Below are positions 34,328 through 43,494 of a DNA stretch of 64,000 bases, piece after piece. Below the pieces are notes generated by a model. That model was not told the DNA's origin. It made no database searches and saw only the letters and a program-made list of their open reading frames with translations. The stretch's first letter is position 1. Every line of letters begins with the position of its first letter. Where the stretch lies: assembly GCA_963738575.1 (NCBI GenBank), contig CAVTWY010000001.1:434001-498000 (forward strand), written 5' to 3'. Both the position numbers and the translations under genes were made by a program. This stretch comes from CAVTWY01 sp963738575 (GTDB taxonomy: Bacteria > Pseudomonadota > Gammaproteobacteria > Burkholderiales > Burkholderiaceae_C).

Positions 34328-35457
34328 TGCGAAGCCGCCGCGATGTGTTGGGGGCGCTTGCGGCGATGGCTGCGGCGTCGCGTGTTGCCGCAGCGCCGGC
34401 CAGCGCAGCGCTGGCAACCGCCCCGGTTGACACGGTGCGACGCGGTCGAGCCATCACCTTCCCGCACGATCACGGTGCGCACGTCGACAGCCGCATCGAG
34501 TGGTGGTATGTTACTGGATGGTTAGGCGCGGAGCTCTCGCAGCCGAGTCACGGTTTTCAAGTCACGTTCTTTCGCCGACGGACCGGTTTGGCCGAAGGGA
34601 TTGAGAGCCGTTTTGCGGCACGTCACGTGTTGATGGGGCATGCCGCGCTGACCGATGTCAAACGACAAACCCATCAGCATGCCCAGCGCCTGGCGCGCTG
34701 GGCTGGTGACAACCAGCCCTCGCGACGGGACCGCGCCACCGTGGGCGGCGCCGACGTTGCCATCGGTGCGTGGCACATCAGGCGCGCCAACGAATCAGCT
34801 GCAGCGCCGTGGCAAGCCCGCGTGGAGGCCCCAGATTGGTCGTTGGTGATGGCCCTGCAACCCACGCAGGGCGTGCTGTTGCAAGGCGACAAAGGATTCT
34901 CTCAAAAAGGCCCAGCGGCCGATCAAGCCAGCCACTACTACACCGAACCGCAGTTGGCCGTAACCGCCGAGCTGCAATGGCAGGGGCGCCCCCAAGCACT
35001 GCAAGGCCGCGCATGGTTGGACCATGAGTGGAGCGACACGCTGCTGCATCCGCAAGCCATGGGGTGGGACTGGATGGGCATCAACCTGGATGATGGCAGT
35101 GCGCTGACAGCGTTTGCGCTGCGCCGCCGCGATGGTTCGGTGCTCTGGGCGGGTGGGAGTTTCCGTCGCGCTGATGGCAAGACGCAAATTTTTGGCGCCA
35201 CCGACGTGAAGCTCGCCCCGGGCCGCACCTGGCGCAGCCCCGCCACCGCCGCGGTGTACCCGGTGCAATGGGGGTTAACGTGCCCCGCTGGGCAGTTCGA
35301 GTTGCGAAGTGCACTTGACGCCCAGGAGCTTGATTCGACGGCCACCACCGGCACGGTGTATTGGGAGGGGTTGTCCAGTCTGCACGGGGCCGATGGCGCA
35401 CGACTGGGTTGGGGTTACCTCGAGATGACGGGGTATGCGGGCCCGGTACGGTGGTAA
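34327..35457 (+). CDS. Carotenoid 1,2-hydratase/AttH-like lipocalin protein, exported
   Basis: A 376-residue protein with a Tat-like signal (MRSRRDVLGALAAMAAASRVAAA). The mature part has the CrtC/AttH signature HDHGAHVDSRIEWWYVTGWL, GFQVTFFRRR, HYYTEPQLAVTAELQWQGRP and WLDHEWSDTLL. Members are called carotenoid 1,2-hydratase by homology, but no carotenoid genes are nearby. Here it is translationally coupled to an FtsX-type ABC exporter, the usual arrangement. A role with exported lipids is inference. Confidence 0.85.
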   Translation: MRSRRDVLGALAAMAAASRVAAAPASAALATAPVDTVRRGRAITFPHDHGAHVDSRIEWWYVTGWLGAELSQPSHGFQVTFFRRRTGLAEGIESRFAARHVLMGHAALTDVKRQTHQHAQRLARWAGDNQPSRRDRATVGGADVAIGAWHIRRANESAAAPWQARVEAPDWSLVMALQPTQGVLLQGDKGFSQKGPAADQASHYYTEPQLAVTAELQWQGRPQALQGRAWLDHEWSDTLLHPQAMGWDWMGINLDDGSALTAFALRRRDGSVLWAGGSFRRADGKTQIFGATDVKLAPGRTWRSPATAAVYPVQWGLTCPAGQFELRSALDAQELDSTATTGTVYWEGLSSLHGADGARLGWGYLEMTGYAGPVRW

Positions 35458-35490
35458 CAGTGCATGCCCGCGCGGGCAGTTTGCGAACGG

Positions 35491-36585
35491 CTAGACGTTG
35501 AACAAGAAGTGCAGCACGTCACCGTCTTTGACGATGTATTCCTTGCCTTCAGCGCGCATCTTGCCGGCGTCCTTCGCACCTTGTTCACCTTTGAAGTTCA
35601 CAAAGTCGTCAAAAGGGATGGTTTGGGCGCGGATGAAACCTTTTTCAAAGTCAGTGTGGATGGCGGCGGCGGCTTGCGGCGCGGTGTCACCCTTGTGGAT
35701 GGTCCAGGCGCGCACCTCTTTGACACCCGCTGTGAAGTAGGTTTGCAGGCCCAAAAGCGAGAAGCCAGCGCGAATCAGGCGTGACAGCCCCGGCTCGTCA
35801 AGGCCCATCTCTTTCAAAAACTCGTTGCGGTCTTCATCGCTCATCTCCGACAGCTCGGACTCGATGCGGGCGCAGATGGGCACCACAGGCGCCTTTTGCG
35901 TTTCGGCGTAAGCCCGCAGCTTGTCGAGGTAGGGGTTGTTGGCAAAACCGTCTTCAGCCACGTTGGCCACAAACATGGCAGGCTTGGCCGTGATGAGACA
36001 CAGCGGCTTGAGCACCGCCTGCTCTTCTTTGCTGAAGGCGATGCTGCGAACGGGTTTGCCCTGGTTGAGGGCCTCGTCGCACTTCTTGAGCACATCGACC
36101 AGACGCTGCGCCTCTTTGTCGCCGCCCGAGCGCGCCACCTTGTTGTAGCGCACGATGCTTTTTTCAACGGTGGACAAGTCGGCTAGGCACAACTCGGTTT
36201 GAATGACTTCGATGTCCGAGATCGGGTCAACTTTGCCCGCCACGTGAATCACGTTGTCGTCGTCAAAGCAGCGCACCACGTTGACCAGCGCATCGGTTTC
36301 GCGGATATGGCTCAAAAACTGGTTGCCCAGGCCTTCGCCTTTCGAGGCACCAGCCACGAGGCCAGCAATGTCGACAAACTCGACAATCGCCGGCACCACT
36401 TTTTCGGGTTTGACGATGGCTGCCAGTTTTTGCAAGCGAGGGTCGGGTACCTCGACGATGCCGACATTGGGCTCAATCGTGCAAAAAGGGTAGTTCTCGG
36501 CGGCAATCCCAGCTTTGGTGAGCGCGTTGAAAAGGGTTGACTTGCCCACATTGGGCAGCCCAACAATGCCGCAGCGAAGACTCAT
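35491..36585 (-). CDS. ychF: Redox-regulated ATPase YchF
   Basis: A 364-residue Obg-family P-loop protein that binds ATP and ribosomes. G1 is GIVGLPNVGKSTLFNALT, followed by FCTIEPNVGIVEVPDPRL, FVDIAGLVAGASKGEGLGNQFLSHIRE, and the family C-terminus with TGS-like domain (RAQTIPFDDFVNFKGEQGAKDAGKMRAEGKEYIVKDGD). Length and motifs are standard. It is convergent with the hydratase gene and divergent from the monooxygenase. Confidence 0.97.
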   Translation of the reverse strand: MSLRCGIVGLPNVGKSTLFNALTKAGIAAENYPFCTIEPNVGIVEVPDPRLQKLAAIVKPEKVVPAIVEFVDIAGLVAGASKGEGLGNQFLSHIRETDALVNVVRCFDDDNVIHVAGKVDPISDIEVIQTELCLADLSTVEKSIVRYNKVARSGGDKEAQRLVDVLKKCDEALNQGKPVRSIAFSKEEQAVLKPLCLITAKPAMFVANVAEDGFANNPYLDKLRAYAETQKAPVVPICARIESELSEMSDEDRNEFLKEMGLDEPGLSRLIRAGFSLLGLQTYFTAGVKEVRAWTIHKGDTAPQAAAAIHTDFEKGFIRAQTIPFDDFVNFKGEQGAKDAGKMRAEGKEYIVKDGDVLHFLFNV

Positions 36586-36659
36586 GGTGGCTCACATCCA
36601 AGCAAACCTAGATTCTAGGGGCGGTTCATTGATGGGCCTCGCGCGCCTAAAATCGGGGG

Positions 36660-37850
36660 ATGTCGACCCTGTCTGACCTGCAACCCCCCGCGCAAGCGGC
36701 CCCATTGCCAAGCTGCGACGTTTGCGTCCGCGGCTCGGGCATCGTGGCGCACGCTTTGGCTTTGGCTCTGGTGCCGATGGGCTTGCGTGTCGTGTTGCAA
36801 GATGCGGGCACGGCGCCTGCTCGTGGTGAAGATGTGCGCACCTTCGCGCTCAACCGCCACTCCGTCGCGCTGCTGCAGAGCCTGGGTGTTTGGTCGCAAC
36901 TGCCGGCCAGCGCTCGCACCGCCATCCACGACATGCGCGTGCAAGGCGACACCCGGCGCCAAACCTTGAATTTTTCTGCTTGGCAACAGCGCGAATCCGA
37001 GCTGGGTTGGATCGTTGATGCAGCGGCTTTAGAGCACGTTTTGGCGCAGGTGGTGGAGCATAGGTTGAAGGACGCTGCCTCTGGCCTGGAGCGCGCCAGT
37101 CAAAACGCCGGGCCTGTGGCGGCTGCCTTGTTGGCCGTGGCCGAAGGCAGCGCCTCGCCGTCGCGCCACGCGTTGGGCGTACCTTGGCTGCACCAGCCCT
37201 ACGGGCAGCATGCGGTGGCCGCGCGCTTGGTGGCGGACACGGCGCATCAACACACGGCCCGGCAATGGTTCTTGGCCCCCGACATCTTGGCTTTGTTGCC
37301 CTTTGACCAGCCAGCACCCCAACGCAGCTATGGGCTGGTGTGGTCGGTAAGTTCCTCGCGTGCCAAGGCGCTGATGGCCATGGCCACCGTTGACTTTGAA
37401 ATGGCCCTGAACGACGCCGTGGGTGACGCGGGTTCGAGCGTCAACGGCGTGGGCAAGCTCAAACTCGCATCGACGCGCTCGGCATGGCCGCTGGCCGTTG
37501 CCCATGCCGAGCGCGTGGTGGGTCCCGGGTGGGTCTTGCTGGGTGATGCCGCCCACATGGTGCACCCACTCGCAGGGCAGGGTCTGAATTTGGGCTTGGG
37601 TGATGTGCAAGCCCTGGTGGACGTGATCGCCGCCAAAGAGGCGTGGCGAGGTGTTGGCGAGCTGCGGCTGTTGTCGCGTTACGCGCGCAAGCGGGTTTTG
37701 CCATTGGAGGCCATGACCTTGGCCACCGATGGGCTGCAACAATTGTTTTCCCACCCCTCGGCGCTGGCGGGGGAACTTCGCAACCGCGGATTGGGTCTTG
37801 TAGAACAATGGGCCCCGCTGAAGCGGTGGCTCGCGCGCGAGGCCATATAA
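36660..37850 (+). CDS. FAD-dependent monooxygenase, UbiH/UbiF/VisC family
   Basis: A 396-residue flavoprotein hydroxylase, probably acting on a ubiquinone precursor. The N-terminal dinucleotide-binding segment is CDVCVRGSGIVAHALALAL, where Ala replaces the last Gly of the usual GxGxxG. The second FAD motif is clear: GPGWVLLGDAAHMVHPLAGQGLNLGLGDVQALVDVI. The ring position it hydroxylates cannot be told. It lies 47 bases before dsbC on the same strand. Confidence 0.87.
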   Translation: MSTLSDLQPPAQAAPLPSCDVCVRGSGIVAHALALALVPMGLRVVLQDAGTAPARGEDVRTFALNRHSVALLQSLGVWSQLPASARTAIHDMRVQGDTRRQTLNFSAWQQRESELGWIVDAAALEHVLAQVVEHRLKDAASGLERASQNAGPVAAALLAVAEGSASPSRHALGVPWLHQPYGQHAVAARLVADTAHQHTARQWFLAPDILALLPFDQPAPQRSYGLVWSVSSSRAKALMAMATVDFEMALNDAVGDAGSSVNGVGKLKLASTRSAWPLAVAHAERVVGPGWVLLGDAAHMVHPLAGQGLNLGLGDVQALVDVIAAKEAWRGVGELRLLSRYARKRVLPLEAMTLATDGLQQLFSHPSALAGELRNRGLGLVEQWAPLKRWLAREAI

Positions 37851-37897
37851 GCGTCGACGGCGCGCTTTGGCGTCAGGCAGAGAAAGCAATTGAGAAC

Positions 37898-38650
37898 ATG
37901 AAAACTTGGATTCGATGGGTTGGGCCGACGGTGGCGATCGGGGTGATCACGTTGGCGGGCGCGGTGCAGGCCAATGAAGCGGCCATTCGCAAGAACATTG
38001 CTGCGCGGCTGCCCAATTTTCCCAAAATTGACGAGGTGAGCAAGACAGCCATCCCCGGCGTCTGGGAGCTGCGCCTGGGCATGGACGTGCTGTACACCGA
38101 CGCCGAAGGCGACCACCTGATCCAAGGCGCTTTGATCGACACCAAGACCCGCACCAATCTGACTGAGAAGCGCGTTGAAAAACTCACGGCCGTCGAGTTC
38201 AAAACACTGCCGATAAAAGATGCCATGGTGGTGAAGCAGGGCAACGGTTCACGCAAGATGGCCGTTTTTGCCGACCCCAATTGTGGTTATTGCAAGCGTT
38301 TTGAGCGCGATTTGTTGGGCGTCAAAGACGTCACCATCTACACCTTTTTGTACCCCATCCTGGGCGAAGACTCCACCGTCAAGTCAAACGACATCTGGTG
38401 CACCAAAGATGCCATGGCCACGTGGCGTGCCTGGATGATCGACGACAAGGTGCCGCCTCGGGCCATGGGCAAATGCGACAGTGCAGCGGTTGAACGCAAT
38501 GTGGCCTTTGGCCAAAAGTACCGCATCACGGGCACCCCAGCGATCCTGTTTGAAGACGGTCGACGCGTTCCGGGTGCGTTGTCGGCAGCGGATATCGAAC
38601 GGGGCCTGGCCGAGGCGGTGGCCAAACCCAAGGCCAAAAGCAAGTCGTGA
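37898..38650 (+). CDS. dsbC: Thiol:disulfide interchange protein DsbC
   Basis: A 250-residue periplasmic disulfide isomerase. It has a signal peptide (MKTWIRWVGPTVAIGVITLAGAVQA), an N-terminal dimerisation domain, and a thioredoxin fold with the active site CGYC at residues 129-132 (MAVFADPNCGYCKRFERDL). The cis-Pro region is ITGTPAILFEDGRRVPGA. The end (VAKPKAKSKS) is basic. The start at 37898 is decided by the signal peptide. Its stop overlaps the GTG start of the M61 peptidase gene. Confidence 0.94.
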   Translation: MKTWIRWVGPTVAIGVITLAGAVQANEAAIRKNIAARLPNFPKIDEVSKTAIPGVWELRLGMDVLYTDAEGDHLIQGALIDTKTRTNLTEKRVEKLTAVEFKTLPIKDAMVVKQGNGSRKMAVFADPNCGYCKRFERDLLGVKDVTIYTFLYPILGEDSTVKSNDIWCTKDAMATWRAWMIDDKVPPRAMGKCDSAAVERNVAFGQKYRITGTPAILFEDGRRVPGALSAADIERGLAEAVAKPKAKSKS

Positions 38651-40431
38651 TCGCATACCGCGTTGACATCGCCGACGCCCACGCTCATCGCTACCGCGTC
38701 ACGTTGACGGTTGGGAAACCGACTTTTCCCCTCACGGTCAGTTTGCCGGTCTGGATTCCGGGCAGTTACATGGTGCGCGAGTTTGCCCGCCATTTGCAGG
38801 GCCTTCAAGCAAAAGTGGGAACCCGACCACTCGGCGTGGAAGCACTGGACAAAACCACGTGGCGCATCGACGCCACGGGCGCCAAACCACCTCGGGGTGC
38901 GCTGACTTTGCACTACGAGGTCTATGCTTTTGACCCATCAGTGCGCGCCGCCTTTTTGGACGATGCGCGCGGCTTCTTCAACGGTACCAGCCTGTTTCTG
39001 CGCGTGCATGGCCACGAGGACACACGTCACACGGTGGCGATTGGCAAGCTGCCGCGCGGGTGGCGCGTTGCCACAGCCATGCCCGCCGCGTCCAGCAAGC
39101 AGTTTGCAGCCGCCAACTACGACGAGGTGGTCGATCACCCGTTCGAGTTGGGCACATTTTGGCGCGGTGACTTTGTGGCCCGAGGCGTGCCGCACCAACT
39201 GGTGGTGGCAGGCGCCTGGACCACCATGGATGGCGATCGGTTGCTGCGCGACAGCCAGCGCATTTGCGAAACGCAGCTGGACTTTTGGCACGGCAAAGAC
39301 GGTGGCCGCGCCCAGCGCCGGGACGTGCCATTTGACCGTTACGTCTTCATGCTGAACGCGGTTGACGACGGCTACGGTGGGTTGGAGCACCGGGCCAGCA
39401 CCGCGCTCATTGCCGCGCGGCGCGACTTGCCCGTTCGCAGCGCCCCCAAGGCCATGGGTGACGGGTACATCACCTTGCTCGGGTTGATCAGCCACGAGTA
39501 CTTTCACACCTGGAACGTGAAGCGACTCAAGCCTGCCGAGTTGTGCCGCATCGACTACACGCGCGAAAACACCACCGCCTTGCTCTGGTTCTTTGAGGGC
39601 ATTACCTCTTACTACGATGACTTGTTGCTGCGGCGCAGTGGCTTGATCGACGATGCGCAGTACTTGAAGCTGCTGGGCAAGCAAATCAACACGGTGCTGG
39701 CGACACCAGGGCGCGCGGTGCAAAGCGTGGCGCAAGCCAGCTTTGATGCCTGGACCAAGTACTACCGCGCCGACGAAAACACCCCCAATGCCACTGTCAG
39801 CTACTACGCCAAAGGGGCTCTGGTGGCACTGGCGCTTGACTTGACGCTTCGCCACGAGGGCTCCAGCAACCTTGACGACGTGATGCGGTGGCTTTGGCAA
39901 GCCGCCGTGCGTTTGCACGGCGGCGATGCCAGCACGGTGGGTGCAGTCAACGAAGCGTTGATCCTGCAAGCGCTGCAAGCCATGGCGGGGCGTTCGATGA
40001 CGCGTGAGATCGCCCAATGGGTACACGGCACAGCCGATGCGCCGTGGCTCAAACTCTTGAGCCACATGGGGATTTCCGCGTCGTCCGATGCGGTGCCCGC
40101 GTTGGCGGCGCTGTTGGGGCTGCGCGTGCACGAGGGGCTGGTGACGGGCGTTCAAATCAAGGTGGTTCTGGCAGGCGGTGTGGCAGCGCGAGCCGGTCTG
40201 GCAGCGGGTGACGAAATATTGGCCGTCGATGGTTGGCGCTTGCGCAAGCTCGATGACGCTCTGGGTTGGTGGCAACCGGGGTCTGACCTGACACTGACTG
40301 TTGTGCGTCAACAGCGCTTGCAAACCGTTTGCGTGCGTGCACCCGTCGACAAGACCCCACAACACGTGCTTGCCCTGTCGTTGCGGCGCGACGCGGCCAC
40401 CTTGCGCCGTCGCCAGCGCTGGCTCGCTTAG
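38647..40431 (+). CDS. M61 family metallopeptidase with PDZ domain
   Basis: A 594-residue glycyl-aminopeptidase-like enzyme. An N-terminal beta domain is followed by the zinc site HEYFHTWNVKRLKP, with HExxH at residues 283-287, and FFEGITSYYDDLLL, which supplies the third ligand. A PDZ domain with the carboxylate-binding segment lies near residues 490-580 (VVLAGGVAARAGLAAGDEILAVDGWRL). No signal peptide is obvious, so it is probably cytoplasmic. Start is GTG, overlapping dsbC. Confidence 0.93.
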   Translation: MIAYRVDIADAHAHRYRVTLTVGKPTFPLTVSLPVWIPGSYMVREFARHLQGLQAKVGTRPLGVEALDKTTWRIDATGAKPPRGALTLHYEVYAFDPSVRAAFLDDARGFFNGTSLFLRVHGHEDTRHTVAIGKLPRGWRVATAMPAASSKQFAAANYDEVVDHPFELGTFWRGDFVARGVPHQLVVAGAWTTMDGDRLLRDSQRICETQLDFWHGKDGGRAQRRDVPFDRYVFMLNAVDDGYGGLEHRASTALIAARRDLPVRSAPKAMGDGYITLLGLISHEYFHTWNVKRLKPAELCRIDYTRENTTALLWFFEGITSYYDDLLLRRSGLIDDAQYLKLLGKQINTVLATPGRAVQSVAQASFDAWTKYYRADENTPNATVSYYAKGALVALALDLTLRHEGSSNLDDVMRWLWQAAVRLHGGDASTVGAVNEALILQALQAMAGRSMTREIAQWVHGTADAPWLKLLSHMGISASSDAVPALAALLGLRVHEGLVTGVQIKVVLAGGVAARAGLAAGDEILAVDGWRLRKLDDALGWWQPGSDLTLTVVRQQRLQTVCVRAPVDKTPQHVLALSLRRDAATLRRRQRWLA

Positions 40432-40450
40432 ACAAAAGCCAGGCGTCCCG

Positions 40451-41674
40451 GTGCGCAACAACCGTCGCCGCGTGGCACGTTGGGCTTTGATGCTCGGCGT
40501 GGTGGTGGTGCACTTGTGGTTGGTGGACGAGGTGGCTCAACGCCTTCCCAGTGGTGATGATGCAGAAGCAAGTCCCGACATCAAGCGCATGGACGTGGCC
40601 TTTGTGCGCGAGCTGCAGGCTCAAACTCCCATGCCTTTGGCGCCGCTTGTTGTACCCGTGCCCGCCGTGCCCTCAAGGGCCGTAAGCGTTGCTGCACCGT
40701 CGGCCGCATCGGCGCCGCCACGCAAGCCAAAACGCGTGGCTGCGGCAGTGGCCTCACGCGCCAGTGAGACGGCGGCCCCAAGGGTCGCGCCCGCGTCAAC
40801 CGTCGATCTGCAGACGCCATCGCCACCACCCACATTGCAAGCCGACGCCGCAGACCCGGCGCCCGCTGCGCAGGTGCTTGGTGTGACCGTTGCTGAAGTG
40901 GAGCGCGGGGCTGCAGAAACTTCGGCTGCCCTTTTGCCCAGCGTGCCCGACACGCCGGGTTCTGCCAACAGTGCCTCGGCAAGTGCCGACGCCAAACCGT
41001 TTCAGTGGCCACCCTCGACGCGCCTAACGTACACATTAAACGGTAACTACCGTGGTGAAATTGAAGGCAGTGCTCGGGTGCAGTGGCTTCGCAACGCAGA
41101 GCGCTACCAAGTGCACATGGACGTGGCCATCGGACCGTCGTTTGCGCCAATCATGGCCCGACGCATGACCAGCGAGGGCGATTTGGGGGTGCGTGGGTTG
41201 GTGCCACGTCGCTACCACGAAGAGACGCGGGTGGGTTTTTCGACGCGGCGCAACGGGTTGCAAATGGACGACCAACGCGTGGTGTTGGCCAACGGGACGG
41301 AGCGGCCCACGCTCCCAGGGGTGCAAGACTCAGCCAGTCAGTTTGTGCAAATGAGCTTCATGTTCACCCTCAACCCCGCGTTGCTGAAGGCCGGAGCGTC
41401 GGTGACCATTCCGGTGGCGCTGCCGCGGCGTGTTGACAACTGGATCTACGACGTGGTGGGGGAGGAGACCCTGCAAACTTCGGTGGGAAGCATCAAGGCT
41501 TTCCACGTGAAACCAAGGCGGGAGTCGCCTCGTCAGGGTGAGTTGACGGCACAGGCTTGGTTTGCGCCCTCGCTTCGCTACCTTCCGGTGCGGATTCTTA
41601 TCCACCAAGACGCCGAAACGTTTGTGGACTTGCTGCTGGATGCACTGCCTTCGCTGGCCGAGCCCGAACGTTAA
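40451..41674 (+). CDS. DUF3108 domain protein with N-terminal membrane anchor
   Basis: A 407-residue protein. From a GTG at 40451 it reads VRNNRRRVARWALMLGVVVVHLWLVDEVAQ, a basic end and one helix. A long Ala/Pro-rich linker (residues about 60-180) follows, then a beta-rich domain (TRLTYTLNGNYRGEIEGSARVQW, FVQMSFMFTLNPALLKAG, AWFAPSLRYLPVRILIHQD) typical of DUF3108. Layout resembles TonB-like anchored periplasmic proteins, but the role is unknown. It starts 19 bases after the peptidase gene. Confidence 0.85.
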   Translation: MRNNRRRVARWALMLGVVVVHLWLVDEVAQRLPSGDDAEASPDIKRMDVAFVRELQAQTPMPLAPLVVPVPAVPSRAVSVAAPSAASAPPRKPKRVAAAVASRASETAAPRVAPASTVDLQTPSPPPTLQADAADPAPAAQVLGVTVAEVERGAAETSAALLPSVPDTPGSANSASASADAKPFQWPPSTRLTYTLNGNYRGEIEGSARVQWLRNAERYQVHMDVAIGPSFAPIMARRMTSEGDLGVRGLVPRRYHEETRVGFSTRRNGLQMDDQRVVLANGTERPTLPGVQDSASQFVQMSFMFTLNPALLKAGASVTIPVALPRRVDNWIYDVVGEETLQTSVGSIKAFHVKPRRESPRQGELTAQAWFAPSLRYLPVRILIHQDAETFVDLLLDALPSLAEPER

Positions 41675-42516
41675 ACCATCAACCCTTCGATGTACCGCGC
41701 GTAAAACTCGTTGGCCATGGCTGGACCGCGTGCATTGGCGAGATTCTTGTAGCCAATTTCAAGCAAGGGCTTGAGCTCTTCGCGCGACCTTGCGCGCTCT
41801 ATCTTCATGGCCAAACCTTCGATCACGGGGCCGATTTGGTTAAGCAAGTCGCGCACTGCGTCTTTTTTGATGCGATCAATCGGCGTGCGAGAAGCGTTGG
41901 GCACTTCTGGCCAAAGGCCGTTGGCCAGTGGCGCCTGCGGCTTGGCACCAACCCGCATGCTGCGCGAGTGCATCTCGTCGTGCGCTGACATGCCTGACAG
42001 CCCTTGCTGGGTGTCGTCCATGCGACTTGCCAGCGAGCGTGCCAAGAATTTGTCATGGAATGATTGCGCGATGTCGGCTCCGCGCGCGTTGCCGATCGTT
42101 TTGTGCGCAATCTCCAGCAATGGCGTCAGATCCTCAGCCGTTGGCGCGCGCTCAATTTTCATGGCCAAGCCGTCTGCTTCCGGGCCAACGGCCGCGTGCA
42201 AATCTCGCACGGCATCTTTTTTGGTTTGCGCCAGCGACGCGGGGGTTTTTTCACCGCCGTGTGTCGATTTGGGGCTCACTGCAGAGGAGCCCCAAACGCT
42301 GGTGTTGGCCGACTTTTCGAGGCGCTCGATAAAGCCTGAATCGGTGAGCCATCGCAGCGTGGTTTCGGCTTCTGCGGGAATCAGCCCCGCAAGCTCGTCT
42401 TCGCTGCGCTTGCCGTCCACCATGATCAGCGCCGCACGAAAGCGCGGTGGCAGCCGGTTGGCCCGGGTGGTGATTTCGGCCTGACCTTTTTCGGTCTTGC
42501 GGTACATATGGACCAT
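41671..42516 (-). CDS. Unknown protein with duplicated domain (paralogue A)
   Basis: I do not recognise this 281-residue soluble protein. Residues 9-65 form an N-terminal unit (KGQAEITTRANRLPPRFRAALIMVDGKRSEDEL) shared with the protein at 43495-44115. A domain of about 58 residues is repeated, at 99-157 (DAVRDLHAAVGPEADGLAMKIERA...LLEIAHKTIGNARGADIA) and 217-276 (DAVRDLLNQIGPVIEGLAMKIERA...LLEIGYKNLANARGPAMA). Start is the ATG at 42516 or 42507. Its stop overlaps the end of the DUF3108 gene, convergently, by 4 bases. Confidence 0.7.
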   Translation of the reverse strand: MVHMYRKTEKGQAEITTRANRLPPRFRAALIMVDGKRSEDELAGLIPAEAETTLRWLTDSGFIERLEKSANTSVWGSSAVSPKSTHGGEKTPASLAQTKKDAVRDLHAAVGPEADGLAMKIERAPTAEDLTPLLEIAHKTIGNARGADIAQSFHDKFLARSLASRMDDTQQGLSGMSAHDEMHSRSMRVGAKPQAPLANGLWPEVPNASRTPIDRIKKDAVRDLLNQIGPVIEGLAMKIERARSREELKPLLEIGYKNLANARGPAMANEFYARYIEGLMV

Positions 42517-42663
42517 GGCCAACAGGATAGTCAATGGCAAGGCAGAGCATAAGTGAACTAATCCACGCCGGGCGACTGTTTCATATCTCCAATTGTCAAA
42601 GGCGCTGGCCAAAGTGCTGGGGCGTGACAATCGGTGCATCGTCCTTCAACTTTGCTTCACCCC

Positions 42664-43452
42664 ATGGCCTACCAAACCATCCTGACCGACACCCGTGGCA
42701 CCGGGCCCCTGAAGGCCGGCTTGATCACCCTCAACCGCCCCAAGCAGCTCAATGCGCTCAACGACGAGCTGATGGACGAGTTGGGTCAAGCGTTGCTTGC
42801 TTTTGACCGCGATGAGCAGATTGGCTGCATCGTGCTGACGGGCAACGAGCGCGCCTTTGCGGCAGGGGCTGACATCAGCATGATGGCCAACTACAACTTC
42901 ATGGATGCCTTCATGGGGGGGCTGATCTCTAAAAACTGGGAAACCATCCGCCAGGTGCGCAAGCCGGTCATCGCCGCCGTGGGTGGGTTTGCGTTGGGGG
43001 GCGGGTGCGAGTTGGTGATGATGTGCGACATCGTCATTGCTGCCGACAACGCCAAATTTGGCCAACCCGAAGTCAAGCTCGGCGTCATCCCGGGGGCGGG
43101 CGGCACGCAGCGCCTGCCACGCGCCATTGGCAAAGCCAAGACCATGGACATGGTGCTCACGTCACGCTTGATGGACGCTGCCGAGGCCGAACGCAGCGGT
43201 TTGGTGTCGCGTGTGGTTGCTGCCGACAAGCTGATGGACGAGGCTTTTGGGGTTGCCGACACCCTTTGTGCGTTGGGTCTGCCCAGCCTCATGGCCACCA
43301 AAGAGTGCGTCAATTTGGCTTTTGAGACAGGCTTGTCCGACGGCTTGGCCTACGAGCGCCGCATGTTTCACGCCATGTTTGGCAGTCAAGACCAGCGTGA
43401 GGGCATGCAAGCGTTTACTGAAAAGCGCAAGCCGACGTTCAAACACCGTTGA
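42664..43452 (+). CDS. Enoyl-CoA hydratase
   Basis: A 262-residue crotonase-family enzyme that hydrates 2-enoyl-CoA in fatty acid or aromatic acid breakdown. Motifs: LNRPKQLNALNDELMDELGQAL, AFAAGADISMMA for the first oxyanion hole, and ALGGGCELVMMCDIVIAADNAKFGQPEVKLGVIPGAGGTQRLPRAIGKAKTM with both catalytic glutamates (E of GGGCE and of FGQPE). The start at 42664 follows the family. It lies between two divergently placed paralogous unknown genes. Confidence 0.95.
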   Translation: MAYQTILTDTRGTGPLKAGLITLNRPKQLNALNDELMDELGQALLAFDRDEQIGCIVLTGNERAFAAGADISMMANYNFMDAFMGGLISKNWETIRQVRKPVIAAVGGFALGGGCELVMMCDIVIAADNAKFGQPEVKLGVIPGAGGTQRLPRAIGKAKTMDMVLTSRLMDAAEAERSGLVSRVVAADKLMDEAFGVADTLCALGLPSLMATKECVNLAFETGLSDGLAYERRMFHAMFGSQDQREGMQAFTEKRKPTFKHR

Positions 43453-43494
43453 TGCGGCTTGGTGGCGGGGCGACGGGAGCCCCGGGGGCTTCGG

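Noticed and set aside
35465..35478. 14-base palindrome TGCCCGCGCGGGCA between the hydratase gene and ychF
   Set aside because: It could form a short hairpin but has no T run on either side; too weak to call a terminator.
38938..40461. Minus-strand open frame of over 500 codons opposite the M61 peptidase gene
   Set aside because: Antisense to a strong gene with HExxH and PDZ domains; no recognisable domain or start site of its own.
43466..43484. Hairpin CGGGGC / GCCCCG between the enoyl-CoA hydratase and the unknown protein
   Set aside because: Six pairs with no T run; common by chance at this G+C.
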